From Chrysophaeum taylorii (lineage: Eukaryota; Sar; Pelagophyceae; Pelagomonadales; Pelagomonadaceae): a DNA stretch of 64,000 bases. The notes beneath the pieces are model-generated. The model searched no databases, was not told the origin of the DNA, and saw only the letters and a list, made by a program, of their open reading frames with translations. Both the position numbers and the translations under genes were made by a program. How positions within the stretch are numbered: the first letter of the stretch is position 1; every line of letters starts with the position of its first letter. Where the stretch lies: assembly GCA_029834535.1 (NCBI GenBank), contig JAQMWT010000166.1:113448-177447 (forward strand). The letters are read 5' to 3'. Of this stretch, positions 39,690 through 47,952 are shown piece by piece.

Positions 39690-42600
39690 TCATATTAAAT
39701 CATCGTTCGGAAACTCTTCCAGCCAGTCTCTAATTTTGGCGCAGGTGTCGAGTTCCTCGAGGCCGTCGGCGGTGCGGTACCTTTTGGGATAGATGGTGGC
39801 GCCCTCGTCGCAGGAAAAGCGATCGAATTCGGACCTGTGGACATCCTTGCAGTCAAGGAGCTGCCAGCAGCACGAGCCCGAGTGGTCGTTGTTATTGTAG
39901 GAGGATAAGGCCCAGAAGGGCCCGTTCAGAAAGTATTTCGGCGGGTAGGTGAGCTGGAACCAGGCGACGGAAAAGACGACAAAGAGGACGAGGACGAAGA
40001 GGGCGAGGGGCCGAACGAGAAAGCGATGCGCGATCGACTCTGCGACCGGCCTGAGGAAGCAGAGTCCAAAGAGAAAACCGCCGATCCAGCCGCCGACGTG
40101 GGCCGAGTACGAGGTATCGGCGTCCTTGTAGATAAAGACGTAGACCATGACGTCGAACAACGGCACGAGAACGCAGAGCGACCCGCGGATGAGCAGGCTG
40201 ATATCCTCAGCCATGGCGCGCCAGTTAATACAGCAGTCGGCCGTGTGCAGACCAATCAGCGTGTAGACGCCTCCCGAGGCCCCGACGACCGTCTTGTGGA
40301 TGTCGGAAAAGGCGCACGTGAGCGAACCGAGCGCGACGCCGAGCTGGTACACCAAGAACGAGATGAGATGTCCGTGGACGATCTCGACGGGGATCCCGAA
40401 CACGAGCTGGACGAATATGTTGGAGACGATGTGCGTGTAGCCAATGTGTGCGAATTGGTAGGTCCACAGCCGCCACACCTGGGGCCGCCGGTCCTTGCAC
40501 TGGGGAAAGTTCGAGATGAGCTGGTAGTGGAGCCACTTTGGTCCTACGACCGGCGACCCCGCCTTGACCCGGCCCCAGCCGCCCGGTTTCCGCTTGCTGT
40601 AGAATACGAACGACGCGATCTGGAGGCCCGAGAGCAGGACGAGAGCGAGCGGCCAGTATTGTTGCTGATTCGCGTACTTGACGACGATGACGTCGCGCGG
40701 CACGCTCACAAACAAGGTGCCCTTTGGGAACTTTCGCTTCGACGTCGTCGCCGGCCAGTCGTAGTCGTGCGGGCCGTCGAGATACTGGAGTAAGTACCGC
40801 GTCGCGTAGCCGGTGCCGTGCTCGCGTCGCAATCGCATCGCACGCTTGACCTTGGCGCGGCAGTACTGGCCCGGCTTGAACGGCGTGTCCTCGTCGTCGT
40901 CGTCGTCGTCGTCGCCGTTCGGCGGCGAGTTCCCTCCCGACATGAGGCTCTGGAACACGCCGCGCTTGGCGAGGCCCCCCGAGTCGACGTTGTTGTCTCG
41001 AGTCGCTCCGTTCTTCTTGCGGCCGGTCAGCATCACCTCGCCGAGCGGCGTTCGGACGGTGTACGTGTCGGCGGCGTACATCACCTCGACGACGACGCCG
41101 GAATTGAGGGTTTGCCACCACGCCCGCTTCGTGTCTCGGCGAAACATGAGGGCGCTCGCAGCCGTCCGCAGACGACGCGACCGCACGCGGCCTTGGCCAT
41201 CCGACGAAAGGCTCGCTAACAGCGACGACGACCCCGGAATGGCGAGGTTGACGTGCCCCGCTCGTCGGCCGCCGCCGCCGCTGCTCGAGGTCGCGGGCGG
41301 CGCGGCGCGTCTCGCGGCCCGGTCATCGACGCCGGACATGGCCGTCACGAGCGCCGATCGCGTGACGCACTGGTGCGTGATGGCGATCAGGAGGCCCTCG
41401 GCGAGCGAGTGCGCGAGCGCCGGGCAGTCGGTCGAGAGGTCGAGCGTCAACCGCCGGCCGCCCGCGCCTCGTCGGTACGCGACGCTCAAGGACGAGGCAA
41501 GCGTCGCCGATCCCACGGCATACTTGGAAGGCATCGGCATGTCGACGCCTTCCATGTCGTCGAAGTAGATGCGCATCTCTCCGAGACCGTAGGCGGGAAT
41601 CACGTCGATACCGGCCAAGTCGCCGACGCCCGAGATGACCACGGGCTTGGGCTTGGCCGGCATGCCCGTGTCTTCTCGCAGAGCGTGCTGCTCGGCGCCC
41701 ACGCCCTGGCTCAACAACCGATTAAGCTGCGCGAGCTTCCGCCTCTCGCTCGGGCGGAGCTGGTTCAGCGACGACGACGACAAGAGCACCAGGTCGCGGC
41801 GCGAATCGGGCGAGTCGTGGACCTTTTCCTCGGGCCCGCCAGACGACGACGACGACGGCGGCGGCAACGCGGCGCCGCCCGCGGGCGCAGCAGCAGCCGG
41901 CGGCTTGGTGGACGTGACGAAGAGGCGACTGTGTGCGTTAAAGAGGTCGGGGCTCACCAAGGTGAGCGCGACGACGCCGCGCTTCGAGGTCTTGGCTTTC
42001 CTCGCGGCGGCGTCGGCGGCGACGCCAAACGCGAGGAGCGTGTAGTGCGAGACGTGGTGGTTGTCCATGAGGACGAGGACGTCTTCGACGCGGGCGGCCG
42101 TGGTCTTTGAGGTGATGGCATTGACGACGAGCACGCCCGAGCGCTGCGTTAGCTCGAGGCCCCACGTCTCCGTCGCGCACGGCGGCTTGCGCGCGATCGA
42201 GTTTTTTATCATCCACGAGCCCGATCGTCGCTTCGAAGAGTCGTCGTCGTCGTCGTCGTCGTCTTCTTCTTCTTCTTCTGCCGAGAGAGCGATGGTGTAC
42301 AAGACGTCCTCGTTGGTGTCGGTGCGCGCGAAGACGACGCGAACGCTCGGCTTTTCGGCGACGGCTCGGACGCACTTGTCCATCAAGTAGTGCACGCCGC
42401 GCGCGTCGGGGGGCGGGACGACCAGTTTGCCGTCGATCGCGACGAGGGTGTCGCCGGGATGCACGCCCTTGGCGCTCGCGCCCCCCGAGGCGCTGCGGAC
42501 GGCGATGACGGCGCGCTTCCTGTCGGTCGTGAGCGCGCCGCGAAGCTGGACTTTTCCGACGACCGAATCGCCGCCGGCGTCGTTACGACTCATCGTCAAC

Positions 42601-43043
42601 ACGAGAGTCGCGTCGTTGGGCCTCGTGCCGCCACTCCTGGGCGTCAAGACCTCCTCAAAAGAAATCGCGCAGTCGAGCTCGACGAGCCCGAGGCCGCGCG
42701 TATTCTGGCGGAGGTGGCGCGGCGGCGGGAGCGCGGGCGCGGGGGGGGGAAGCGCGAGGAGTCGGTGGTTGCGCGAGGTGGCCTTGCCTGCGACGAAGGT
42801 GAGGCGGAGCGGGCGACGCGTGGTGTTGCGCAGCATTCCCAGCACGTCGTCGAGGCCGCGGTGCTCGACGTTGGTCCCATTGAGACCCGTCAGCTGGTCA
42901 CCCTCCTGGACCCCCCCCGTCCGGGCCGCGCCAGTAACGCTCACGACGGCGATGATTTCCTCGCCCGACTCGAGGGTCGTGGTGGTCAAACCGAGTCCGA
43001 GCTCGCGGCTGCGGAACGTTACGTCGAACTGGGCGGTGTCCAT
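39690..43043 (-). CDS. PDZ-repeat protein fused to a rhomboid intramembrane protease
   Basis: A 1117-residue protein from the ATG at 43043. The N-terminus carries PDZ-like modules: IAVVSVTGAARTGGVQEGDQ with LTGLNG (about 25-95), a second with GVHPGDTLVAIDGKL (about 180-245), and a weaker third around GVLVVNAITS (about 300-350). A long linker follows with a few ordered parts (VVVEVMYAADTYTVRTPLGE). The C-terminal third is a rhomboid fold with about seven hydrophobic segments: catalytic Ser923 in VVGASGGVYTLIG, His982 in AHVGGWIGG, and RLWTYQFAHIGYTHIVSNIF in the first loop region. The catalytic dyad is intact, so activity is expected. The PDZ modules presumably select substrates or partners, as PDZ does in HtrA and site-2 proteases; in rhomboids this fusion is unusual. 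Confidence 0.85.
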   Translation of the reverse strand: MDTAQFDVTFRSRELGLGLTTTTLESGEEIIAVVSVTGAARTGGVQEGDQLTGLNGTNVEHRGLDDVLGMLRNTTRRPLRLTFVAGKATSRNHRLLALPPPAPALPPPRHLRQNTRGLGLVELDCAISFEEVLTPRSGGTRPNDATLVLTMSRNDAGGDSVVGKVQLRGALTTDRKRAVIAVRSASGGASAKGVHPGDTLVAIDGKLVVPPPDARGVHYLMDKCVRAVAEKPSVRVVFARTDTNEDVLYTIALSAEEEEEDDDDDDDDSSKRRSGSWMIKNSIARKPPCATETWGLELTQRSGVLVVNAITSKTTAARVEDVLVLMDNHHVSHYTLLAFGVAADAAARKAKTSKRGVVALTLVSPDLFNAHSRLFVTSTKPPAAAAPAGGAALPPPSSSSSGGPEEKVHDSPDSRRDLVLLSSSSLNQLRPSERRKLAQLNRLLSQGVGAEQHALREDTGMPAKPKPVVISGVGDLAGIDVIPAYGLGEMRIYFDDMEGVDMPMPSKYAVGSATLASSLSVAYRRGAGGRRLTLDLSTDCPALAHSLAEGLLIAITHQCVTRSALVTAMSGVDDRAARRAAPPATSSSGGGGRRAGHVNLAIPGSSSLLASLSSDGQGRVRSRRLRTAASALMFRRDTKRAWWQTLNSGVVVEVMYAADTYTVRTPLGEVMLTGRKKNGATRDNNVDSGGLAKRGVFQSLMSGGNSPPNGDDDDDDDEDTPFKPGQYCRAKVKRAMRLRREHGTGYATRYLLQYLDGPHDYDWPATTSKRKFPKGTLFVSVPRDVIVVKYANQQQYWPLALVLLSGLQIASFVFYSKRKPGGWGRVKAGSPVVGPKWLHYQLISNFPQCKDRRPQVWRLWTYQFAHIGYTHIVSNIFVQLVFGIPVEIVHGHLISFLVYQLGVALGSLTCAFSDIHKTVVGASGGVYTLIGLHTADCCINWRAMAEDISLLIRGSLCVLVPLFDVMVYVFIYKDADTSYSAHVGGWIGGFLFGLCFLRPVAESIAHRFLVRPLALFVLVLFVVFSVAWFQLTYPPKYFLNGPFWALSSYNNNDHSGSCCWQLLDCKDVHRSEFDRFSCDEGATIYPKRYRTADGLEELDTCAKIRDWLEEFPNDDLI

Positions 43044-43240
43044 CGGGCTTATTATTATTATTAGTGAGTTAGCTAGCAAAAACGACGACAGACAGATTAA
43101 GGTACACTATACTCTACGCGTATGATGTACAAATCAAGAATAGAATGGAAAATTTTGCGCGGCGAAAAATTCAAGGAGGAAACCCTACTACTACTAGCCG
43201 TTTGTTTTTATTCAACGGACAATCTTTACTAGTGAGATAG

Positions 43241-43966
43241 ATGCTCGACGAATCGCTGTGGACGGAGAAGGACGAGGCGGACTGCCAGGCGTGGCGGTCG
43301 ACCAAGGTTGCCGACTGGGAAAGCGGTGGGAAGCTCCTCAAAAAGTACCCGACGCGCGAGGAGCTCGACGCGTGGATGGACAAGCAGTGCGAGAAGACCA
43401 AGGCCGCCGCGCTGACTGTGCGCTCGAACCCCAAGGCGTTCTTCGACATGACCATCGGCGGGGAGCCCGCCGGGCGGATCGTGATGCAAGTCCGGAAGGA
43501 TGTCGTCCCAAAGACGGCCGAGAACTTCCTCGAGCTCTGCCTCGGTACCAAGGGCTTTGGCTACAAGGGATGTCCCTTCCACCGGGTGATTCCCGGCTTC
43601 ATGTGCCAGGGCGGCGACTTTACGAACCGGGACGGCACGGGAGGCAAGTCTATTTACGGCGAAAAATTCGAGGACGAAAACTTCAAGTTAAAGCACGTCG
43701 GCGAAGGCGTCTTGTCGATGGCCAACGCCGGCCCCAACACCAACGGATCCCAGTTCTTTTTGTGCACCGCCAAGACCACTTGGCTCGACGGCAAGCACGT
43801 CGTCTTCGGCAAGGTCGTTGAGGGCTACGACGTCGTCAAAAAGATTGAGGAGGTCGGTTCCCAGGGCGGCGAGACTTCCAAGCCGGTCCTCATCGCCGAC
43901 TCGGGGGTCCTCGGACAGCCGGCGGCCTGGGGGGGAGGCGATGGCCCGGTCGCGATGGAAGACTAG
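43241..43966 (+). CDS. Cyclophilin-type peptidyl-prolyl isomerase with N-terminal extension
   Basis: A 241-residue protein. Residues about 65-232 are a complete cyclophilin domain: [33 protein letters not shown] with catalytic Arg115, [14 protein letters not shown], and [14 protein letters not shown] with Trp181, the residue that confers cyclosporin binding. The first 64 residues are a charged helical extension ([20 protein letters not shown]) that is not a signal peptide, so a cytosolic or nuclear location is likely. It catalyses cis-trans isomerisation of Xaa-Pro bonds. The ATG at 43241 is the first in frame. It is divergent from the PDZ-rhomboid gene (about 200 bp between the starts). A TTA/ATT run follows directly after the stop. 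Confidence 0.92.
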   Translation: MLDESLWTEKDEADCQAWRSTKVADWESGGKLLKKYPTREELDAWMDKQCEKTKAAALTVRSNPKAFFDMTIGGEPAGRIVMQVRKDVVPKTAENFLELCLGTKGFGYKGCPFHRVIPGFMCQGGDFTNRDGTGGKSIYGEKFEDENFKLKHVGEGVLSMANAGPNTNGSQFFLCTAKTTWLDGKHVVFGKVVEGYDVVKKIEEVGSQGGETSKPVLIADSGVLGQPAAWGGGDGPVAMED

Positions 43967-44351
43967 TTATTATTATTATTACTCACTTCTTTTTATGATG
44001 ATGATTTAGGGGGGGTCCTGCGTTCGGTCCGCATCGACCGCAGGATCCTGAAAAGGGCGGTGCCCGGGATGTGGCCGCCCCTCTTACTTCGGGCGCCGGT
44101 CTACTTGGGCCCTCCTTCCCCTCTCCGTGGGGGTGAAAAGTTTTTTTCCCCATATATTATTATTCATTCGCACCCCTCTAGAGTTGTTGTAGTTGCCTCC
44201 ACATTGAAGCAAGCAAACACACGGTTGAGGAAAAAATACTGTATTGAAGAGTTTCCGGGGGTTTCATGGTTGAACTAAACTATTGAGCGACCGACAACCC
44301 TAAATTGCTAGACACCATTAACGCGCGCAGACGGAAAGTGACTGGTCCCCA
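43967..44351. other. Intergenic region, nothing recognised
   Basis: Begins with an ATT microsatellite directly after the cyclophilin stop. The rest is mixed, with G and C runs. No gene or RNA fold was recognised. Confidence 0.4.
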
Positions 44352-45179
44352 ATGACGACGACGACGCTGACCCGCTTCGAGATGGCCGTCCAGGAGGTGC
44401 TGCGCAAAAGCGTCCTCCAGCTTCGGGTAGCCCCGAGCCCCTACTTGCCGCCATTCGAATGCGTCGACGCCTCGGTCGAGCAGCTGTTTCGCGATGACGG
44501 CGCTCGGCTCAAGGACCGAGCATGCCGACGCATGGGTTGGACCCCAGCGATGGCGCGGCGAGTTTTCGAAGAATACAAAAAGTTCCTCACGCTCAAAGCG
44601 GCGGCGCACGACTGGAACTCTGACCTCCTCTTGCCCCCGCCTCTCATCGACGAAATGTGGCGCCTGCACGTCGTCGATAACCACGAATACTCCTCGGCCT
44701 GCCTCGCCGCCTTTGGAAAAGTCATCCAGCACGACCCCGACGGCGACATCGACCGCACAAAACGAATCGTCGGCCACTTCGCTTCCGCCGCCGCCGTTCG
44801 CGCCCGCTTCGCCGACGGCTTCGACGCCGAAATTTGGAGATTTGGTCAACCCCTGCAGGAGAGCGCCCAAGAGCCCGCCCCAAAGCGCCGCCGCTACGAC
44901 GACGACGACGCCACCAACAATAGTAACGTCATCACCGTCAGAATTCGGGACGACCTCTGCGCTTCATATTCCCACTTGAAACGCCGCGACTCGACTAACC
45001 CCGACGACGAGCTCCAGGCCTCGTACAAGCGGCGCACGCACAATCCCCCTGGCACCGTGCAATTCCTATTCGACGCTTGTCAGGTGCAACCGGGACAAAC
45101 GCCCAAGTGCCTCAGCTTGGCCGACGCCGACGTGATCCTCGCCATGCCCGACAATAGGCACGTTCCTCTCGTCCTATGA
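44352..45179 (+). CDS. Protein with conserved HDW/PP helical domain and C-terminal SUMO-like domain
   Basis: A 275-residue protein. Residues about 70-140 (EEYKKFLTLKAAAHDWNSDL ... PPPLIDEMWRLHVVDNHEY ... HDPDGDIDRTKR) belong to an uncharacterised domain that I recall as common in stramenopiles. After a nuclear-localisation-like KRRRYDDDD stretch, residues about 195-270 look like a SUMO/Rad60-SLD beta-grasp: ITVRIRDDLCASYSHLKRR, ELQASYKRR, VQFLFDACQVQPGQTPKCLS, LADADVILAM. There is no C-terminal di-glycine (it ends VPLVL), so it is probably a SUMO-mimic domain as in NIP45/Esc2, not a conjugated modifier. Function is unknown; a nuclear role is inferred. Confidence 0.72.
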   Translation: MTTTTLTRFEMAVQEVLRKSVLQLRVAPSPYLPPFECVDASVEQLFRDDGARLKDRACRRMGWTPAMARRVFEEYKKFLTLKAAAHDWNSDLLLPPPLIDEMWRLHVVDNHEYSSACLAAFGKVIQHDPDGDIDRTKRIVGHFASAAAVRARFADGFDAEIWRFGQPLQESAQEPAPKRRRYDDDDATNNSNVITVRIRDDLCASYSHLKRRDSTNPDDELQASYKRRTHNPPGTVQFLFDACQVQPGQTPKCLSLADADVILAMPDNRHVPLVL

Positions 45180-45834
45180 TCTCGAGACTTCACTCATCGT
45201 CGACGTATAATTTTTTAATTAATGCGACGTCGCAACGTGCCCCTCTTCTCGACGAACGGAACGGCTCCCCCGACGTGACGCACCTTGGTTTTTGCTGCCG
45301 CCGCACCATTCGCTGCACTTTCTTTTTGCAACACGCACGAACGAACGAACGAACGAACGACTGACTTTTGTTGTTGTGTCTTTTTATTTCCCCACAACGT
45401 GCTGACGACAGACATCCAAGCCCCATCATGCATGCGCCTCTCTATCCTTAATCTAATTGAAAAATATGCGCCTCTCTATCCTTAATCTAATTGAAAAATT
45501 ATAATATTCGCCGGACGGTGGTGGGAATGAACATCTCCTCTGGTCCTTTATTCCTCGAGGACGGACTACTAGTAGTAGCTCTTCGAAGATTTTACAACTA
45601 GCTTTCAAGATGACTGACTGACTGACTGACTGCCGTCGGCTCTCCAGGTGACGCGGGTTCTACCTAGTAATGCAAGAAGACGCATCAAGTCAGAGCCGCC
45701 CCCCGATATATATTTCGCAAGGACGCACGCGCCCCCCATTTCCTTTCGACGAGAGAGAGAGAGAGAGAGAGGGGCCCCGCCATCGTCCAGCGTCCACAAC
45801 TCAGTGCCAGGACAGGAGTTCTTTCGTCGTCGAG
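45180..45834. other. Intergenic region rich in short tandem repeats
   Basis: Holds a (CGAA)n tract at about 45338-45361, a perfect 34-bp tandem duplication (45432-45499), (TGAC)n at about 45610-45632 and (GAGA)n at about 45751-45770. No gene is seen. Confidence 0.6.
45432..45499 (+). repeat. 34-bp perfect tandem duplication
   Basis: Two adjacent copies of a 34-bp unit beginning ATGCGCCTCTCTATCC and ending TTGAAAAAT, at 45432 and 45466. They are identical in the bases read. Confidence 0.95.
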
Positions 45835-47952
45835 TCAGTCGTCGAGGTGATCGAGGAGATCGGTGATAGCCGCGCGACCTCTGTCGAGATCGAGCGTGGG
45901 ACCGAGGTTGGCGCGTTGGCGCCTGGCCTGTTCTCGCGCTTCCTTGCGCCTGAGCTCCTCCTCGCGACGAGTCTCCCGCTCGTCTTTGAGCTTCTGTCGC
46001 TCGGCGGCGGCGTCTGCGGCGCGGCGCCTTTCGTACTCCTCGAGGTGGTGCTGGCGGCGTTGGTCTTCGAGTTTGCGGGCGTCCTCCAGTTGCTGGGCCT
46101 TGCGTCGTTTGTTTGTGACTTCGCGGTCGCGTTTAGCCCTGGCCTCGGAACGAGCCGCGAGCCACAGAGGGTCTTCCTCCTCGGGCGGCGTTTCGACCGA
46201 ATCTGGTCCAAGATCGGACCACTTGGAAAGATCGATGGTGGGGTCCTCGTCGGGGGGGTCGGGGATGATAATAATATCGCGGATCGACACGTCCTCGAAG
46301 GGGTCTGCCGGAACATCCGCCCGTCGAACCGGCTGGTCCTCCTTCTTCCTCGGAGGGTCGACCTTGGACACCTTCTGGACTACGAGAGTCTCCATCATCA
46401 GAGGCGGCTTGTGGTGGTGGTGGTGATTTCGAGCTTTGTTCTCCTCTCTTTCGGGGTTTATTTTCTTCTTCTTGGCAGGAGGTGGTTCGTCCTCGACGTC
46501 GACCAGCGTCGTCCGTCGTTTATCCTCCGTTTTTTGCGGAGAAGAATTTTCTTTCTTTTTTTTCTTCGTCGTCGTCGACCCAGAAAGAAGTTTTATGGGG
46601 GGAGCCGCCGCCGCCGCCGCCCCGAGCTTGGCGAGGGTCTGGTCTGCGAGCCGCAAGTAGTGCTTGGCAGCGTCGTGCACGGCCAACTTTGGATTCTTGT
46701 TGTAGAGCATCGCGTTCCTAAACACGAGTCTCAGATCTTTCCCGAAAGCGTCGACCGTCGGATACGAGTCCATGCGCTTCTCGATTGTCCCGAGGTCCAT
46801 GGGCTCCTTGATGATCTCGTTGTAATCGGGCAACCGCATCGCCACCGGATCGACCGGGTGTAAAAAGAAATAAGCGTACGGTTTTTCCTTGAGCGTCGCC
46901 ACCAGAGCTCGCCATTTCGAGCGGTCCACGGGATCATCATCAGCCGCCTCCTCTTTGACCGGAGGAGGAGGGAACACCTCGCGATACAACTTTTCGAAGG
47001 CCTTGCCAAACTTCAACGCCTGCTGATGGATTTCGTGGTTCGCCGGGTTGAACTTTGTCGCGTTCGCGACCACGAGCCTGGCGTCGCTCAACAGTTCTTC
47101 GGGCGAGTAAGACCCCCCAACCTTCGCCCACATCTGGTCCAGCGACATCGGCTGCTTGATGACGTCGAGGTATTCGGGGATCCCGAGCGCGACGGGGTCT
47201 ACGGCCTGGCGAAAGTACAACGCCTCGTCCAAGTCGTAAGCCGCCTCGAGCACGCGCTCGACTTTTTTTTTCGGCGCCGGGTCCCCCGACGCCAGGGACT
47301 CGAACATCTCGCTCAACTCCTTCGCCGCCTCCCAGATCGGCGTCCCCTTTGGATTAAACCGCATCGCGTTCGAAAAAACGAGCCGCACGTCGCCCGCGAA
47401 CAGAGAAAATCTCCCGTAAGCGCCCGCGTCGAGCTTCTCCCGGACGGTGCCAAAGTCCATCGGTTTTTTTATAATCTTGTGGTACTCGGGAATATTCAGC
47501 GCGACGGCGTCCACGGGCTCGTTGAAGTGGTACGCCTCGGGCCGCGCGCCCAGCTTGGTGAGAAGCCGCCGACAAACGTTCGCGTCGGCTTCGTTCTTCT
47601 TCGGGCCAGCCTTCTTCTTCCCGCCGCCCGAAAACGTCCACTTCTTCTCGAACCATTCAATCAGCTCCGTCGCGTCGCGCCGCACCGGACTCTCGGGCTC
47701 CGTGTTGAACCTGATCGCGTTCTCGAACACCAGCCGTACGTCATCGGCAAACATTTCGCGAGATTCTCCGCCGTACGCACCCTTCTCCAACTTCTCGCCG
47801 ATCGTCCTCAGGTCCATCGGCTTCCGGATCACCTGCAGATACTGCGGCACGCCGTCCAACACGGGGTCCACGGGCCGCAGAAACCACCGCGCCTGACGCC
47901 TTTCCCGGAGCTGCCGCAATAGGCTTGACAACCCGCCATCCCGCGGCGGCAT
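45835..47952 (-). CDS. Four-bromodomain protein
   Basis: A 705-residue protein from ATG 47952. Four bromodomains lie in tandem at about 8-103, 125-220, 233-325 and 346-443. Each has the PVDxV...PxYxxxIxxPM(D/S)L core (e.g. GVPQYLQVIRKPMDL, NIPEYHKIIKKPMDF) and the acetyl-lysine-binding Asn (Asn83, Asn200, Asn302, Asn418). A Lys-rich linker and acidic stretches follow, then from about 600 a highly charged Glu/Arg coiled coil (RRQHHLEEYERRRAADAAAE) and a short C-terminal helix. There is no kinase, acetyltransferase or ET domain. It is probably a nuclear acetyl-histone reader or scaffold. The gene is followed on the 5' side by GAT and TTA microsatellites. The architecture resembles polybromo-type proteins without BAH or HMG domains. 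Confidence 0.88.
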   Translation of the reverse strand: MPPRDGGLSSLLRQLRERRQARWFLRPVDPVLDGVPQYLQVIRKPMDLRTIGEKLEKGAYGGESREMFADDVRLVFENAIRFNTEPESPVRRDATELIEWFEKKWTFSGGGKKKAGPKKNEADANVCRRLLTKLGARPEAYHFNEPVDAVALNIPEYHKIIKKPMDFGTVREKLDAGAYGRFSLFAGDVRLVFSNAMRFNPKGTPIWEAAKELSEMFESLASGDPAPKKKVERVLEAAYDLDEALYFRQAVDPVALGIPEYLDVIKQPMSLDQMWAKVGGSYSPEELLSDARLVVANATKFNPANHEIHQQALKFGKAFEKLYREVFPPPPVKEEAADDDPVDRSKWRALVATLKEKPYAYFFLHPVDPVAMRLPDYNEIIKEPMDLGTIEKRMDSYPTVDAFGKDLRLVFRNAMLYNKNPKLAVHDAAKHYLRLADQTLAKLGAAAAAAPPIKLLSGSTTTKKKKKENSSPQKTEDKRRTTLVDVEDEPPPAKKKKINPEREENKARNHHHHHKPPLMMETLVVQKVSKVDPPRKKEDQPVRRADVPADPFEDVSIRDIIIIPDPPDEDPTIDLSKWSDLGPDSVETPPEEEDPLWLAARSEARAKRDREVTNKRRKAQQLEDARKLEDQRRQHHLEEYERRRAADAAAERQKLKDERETRREEELRRKEAREQARRQRANLGPTLDLDRGRAAITDLLDHLDD

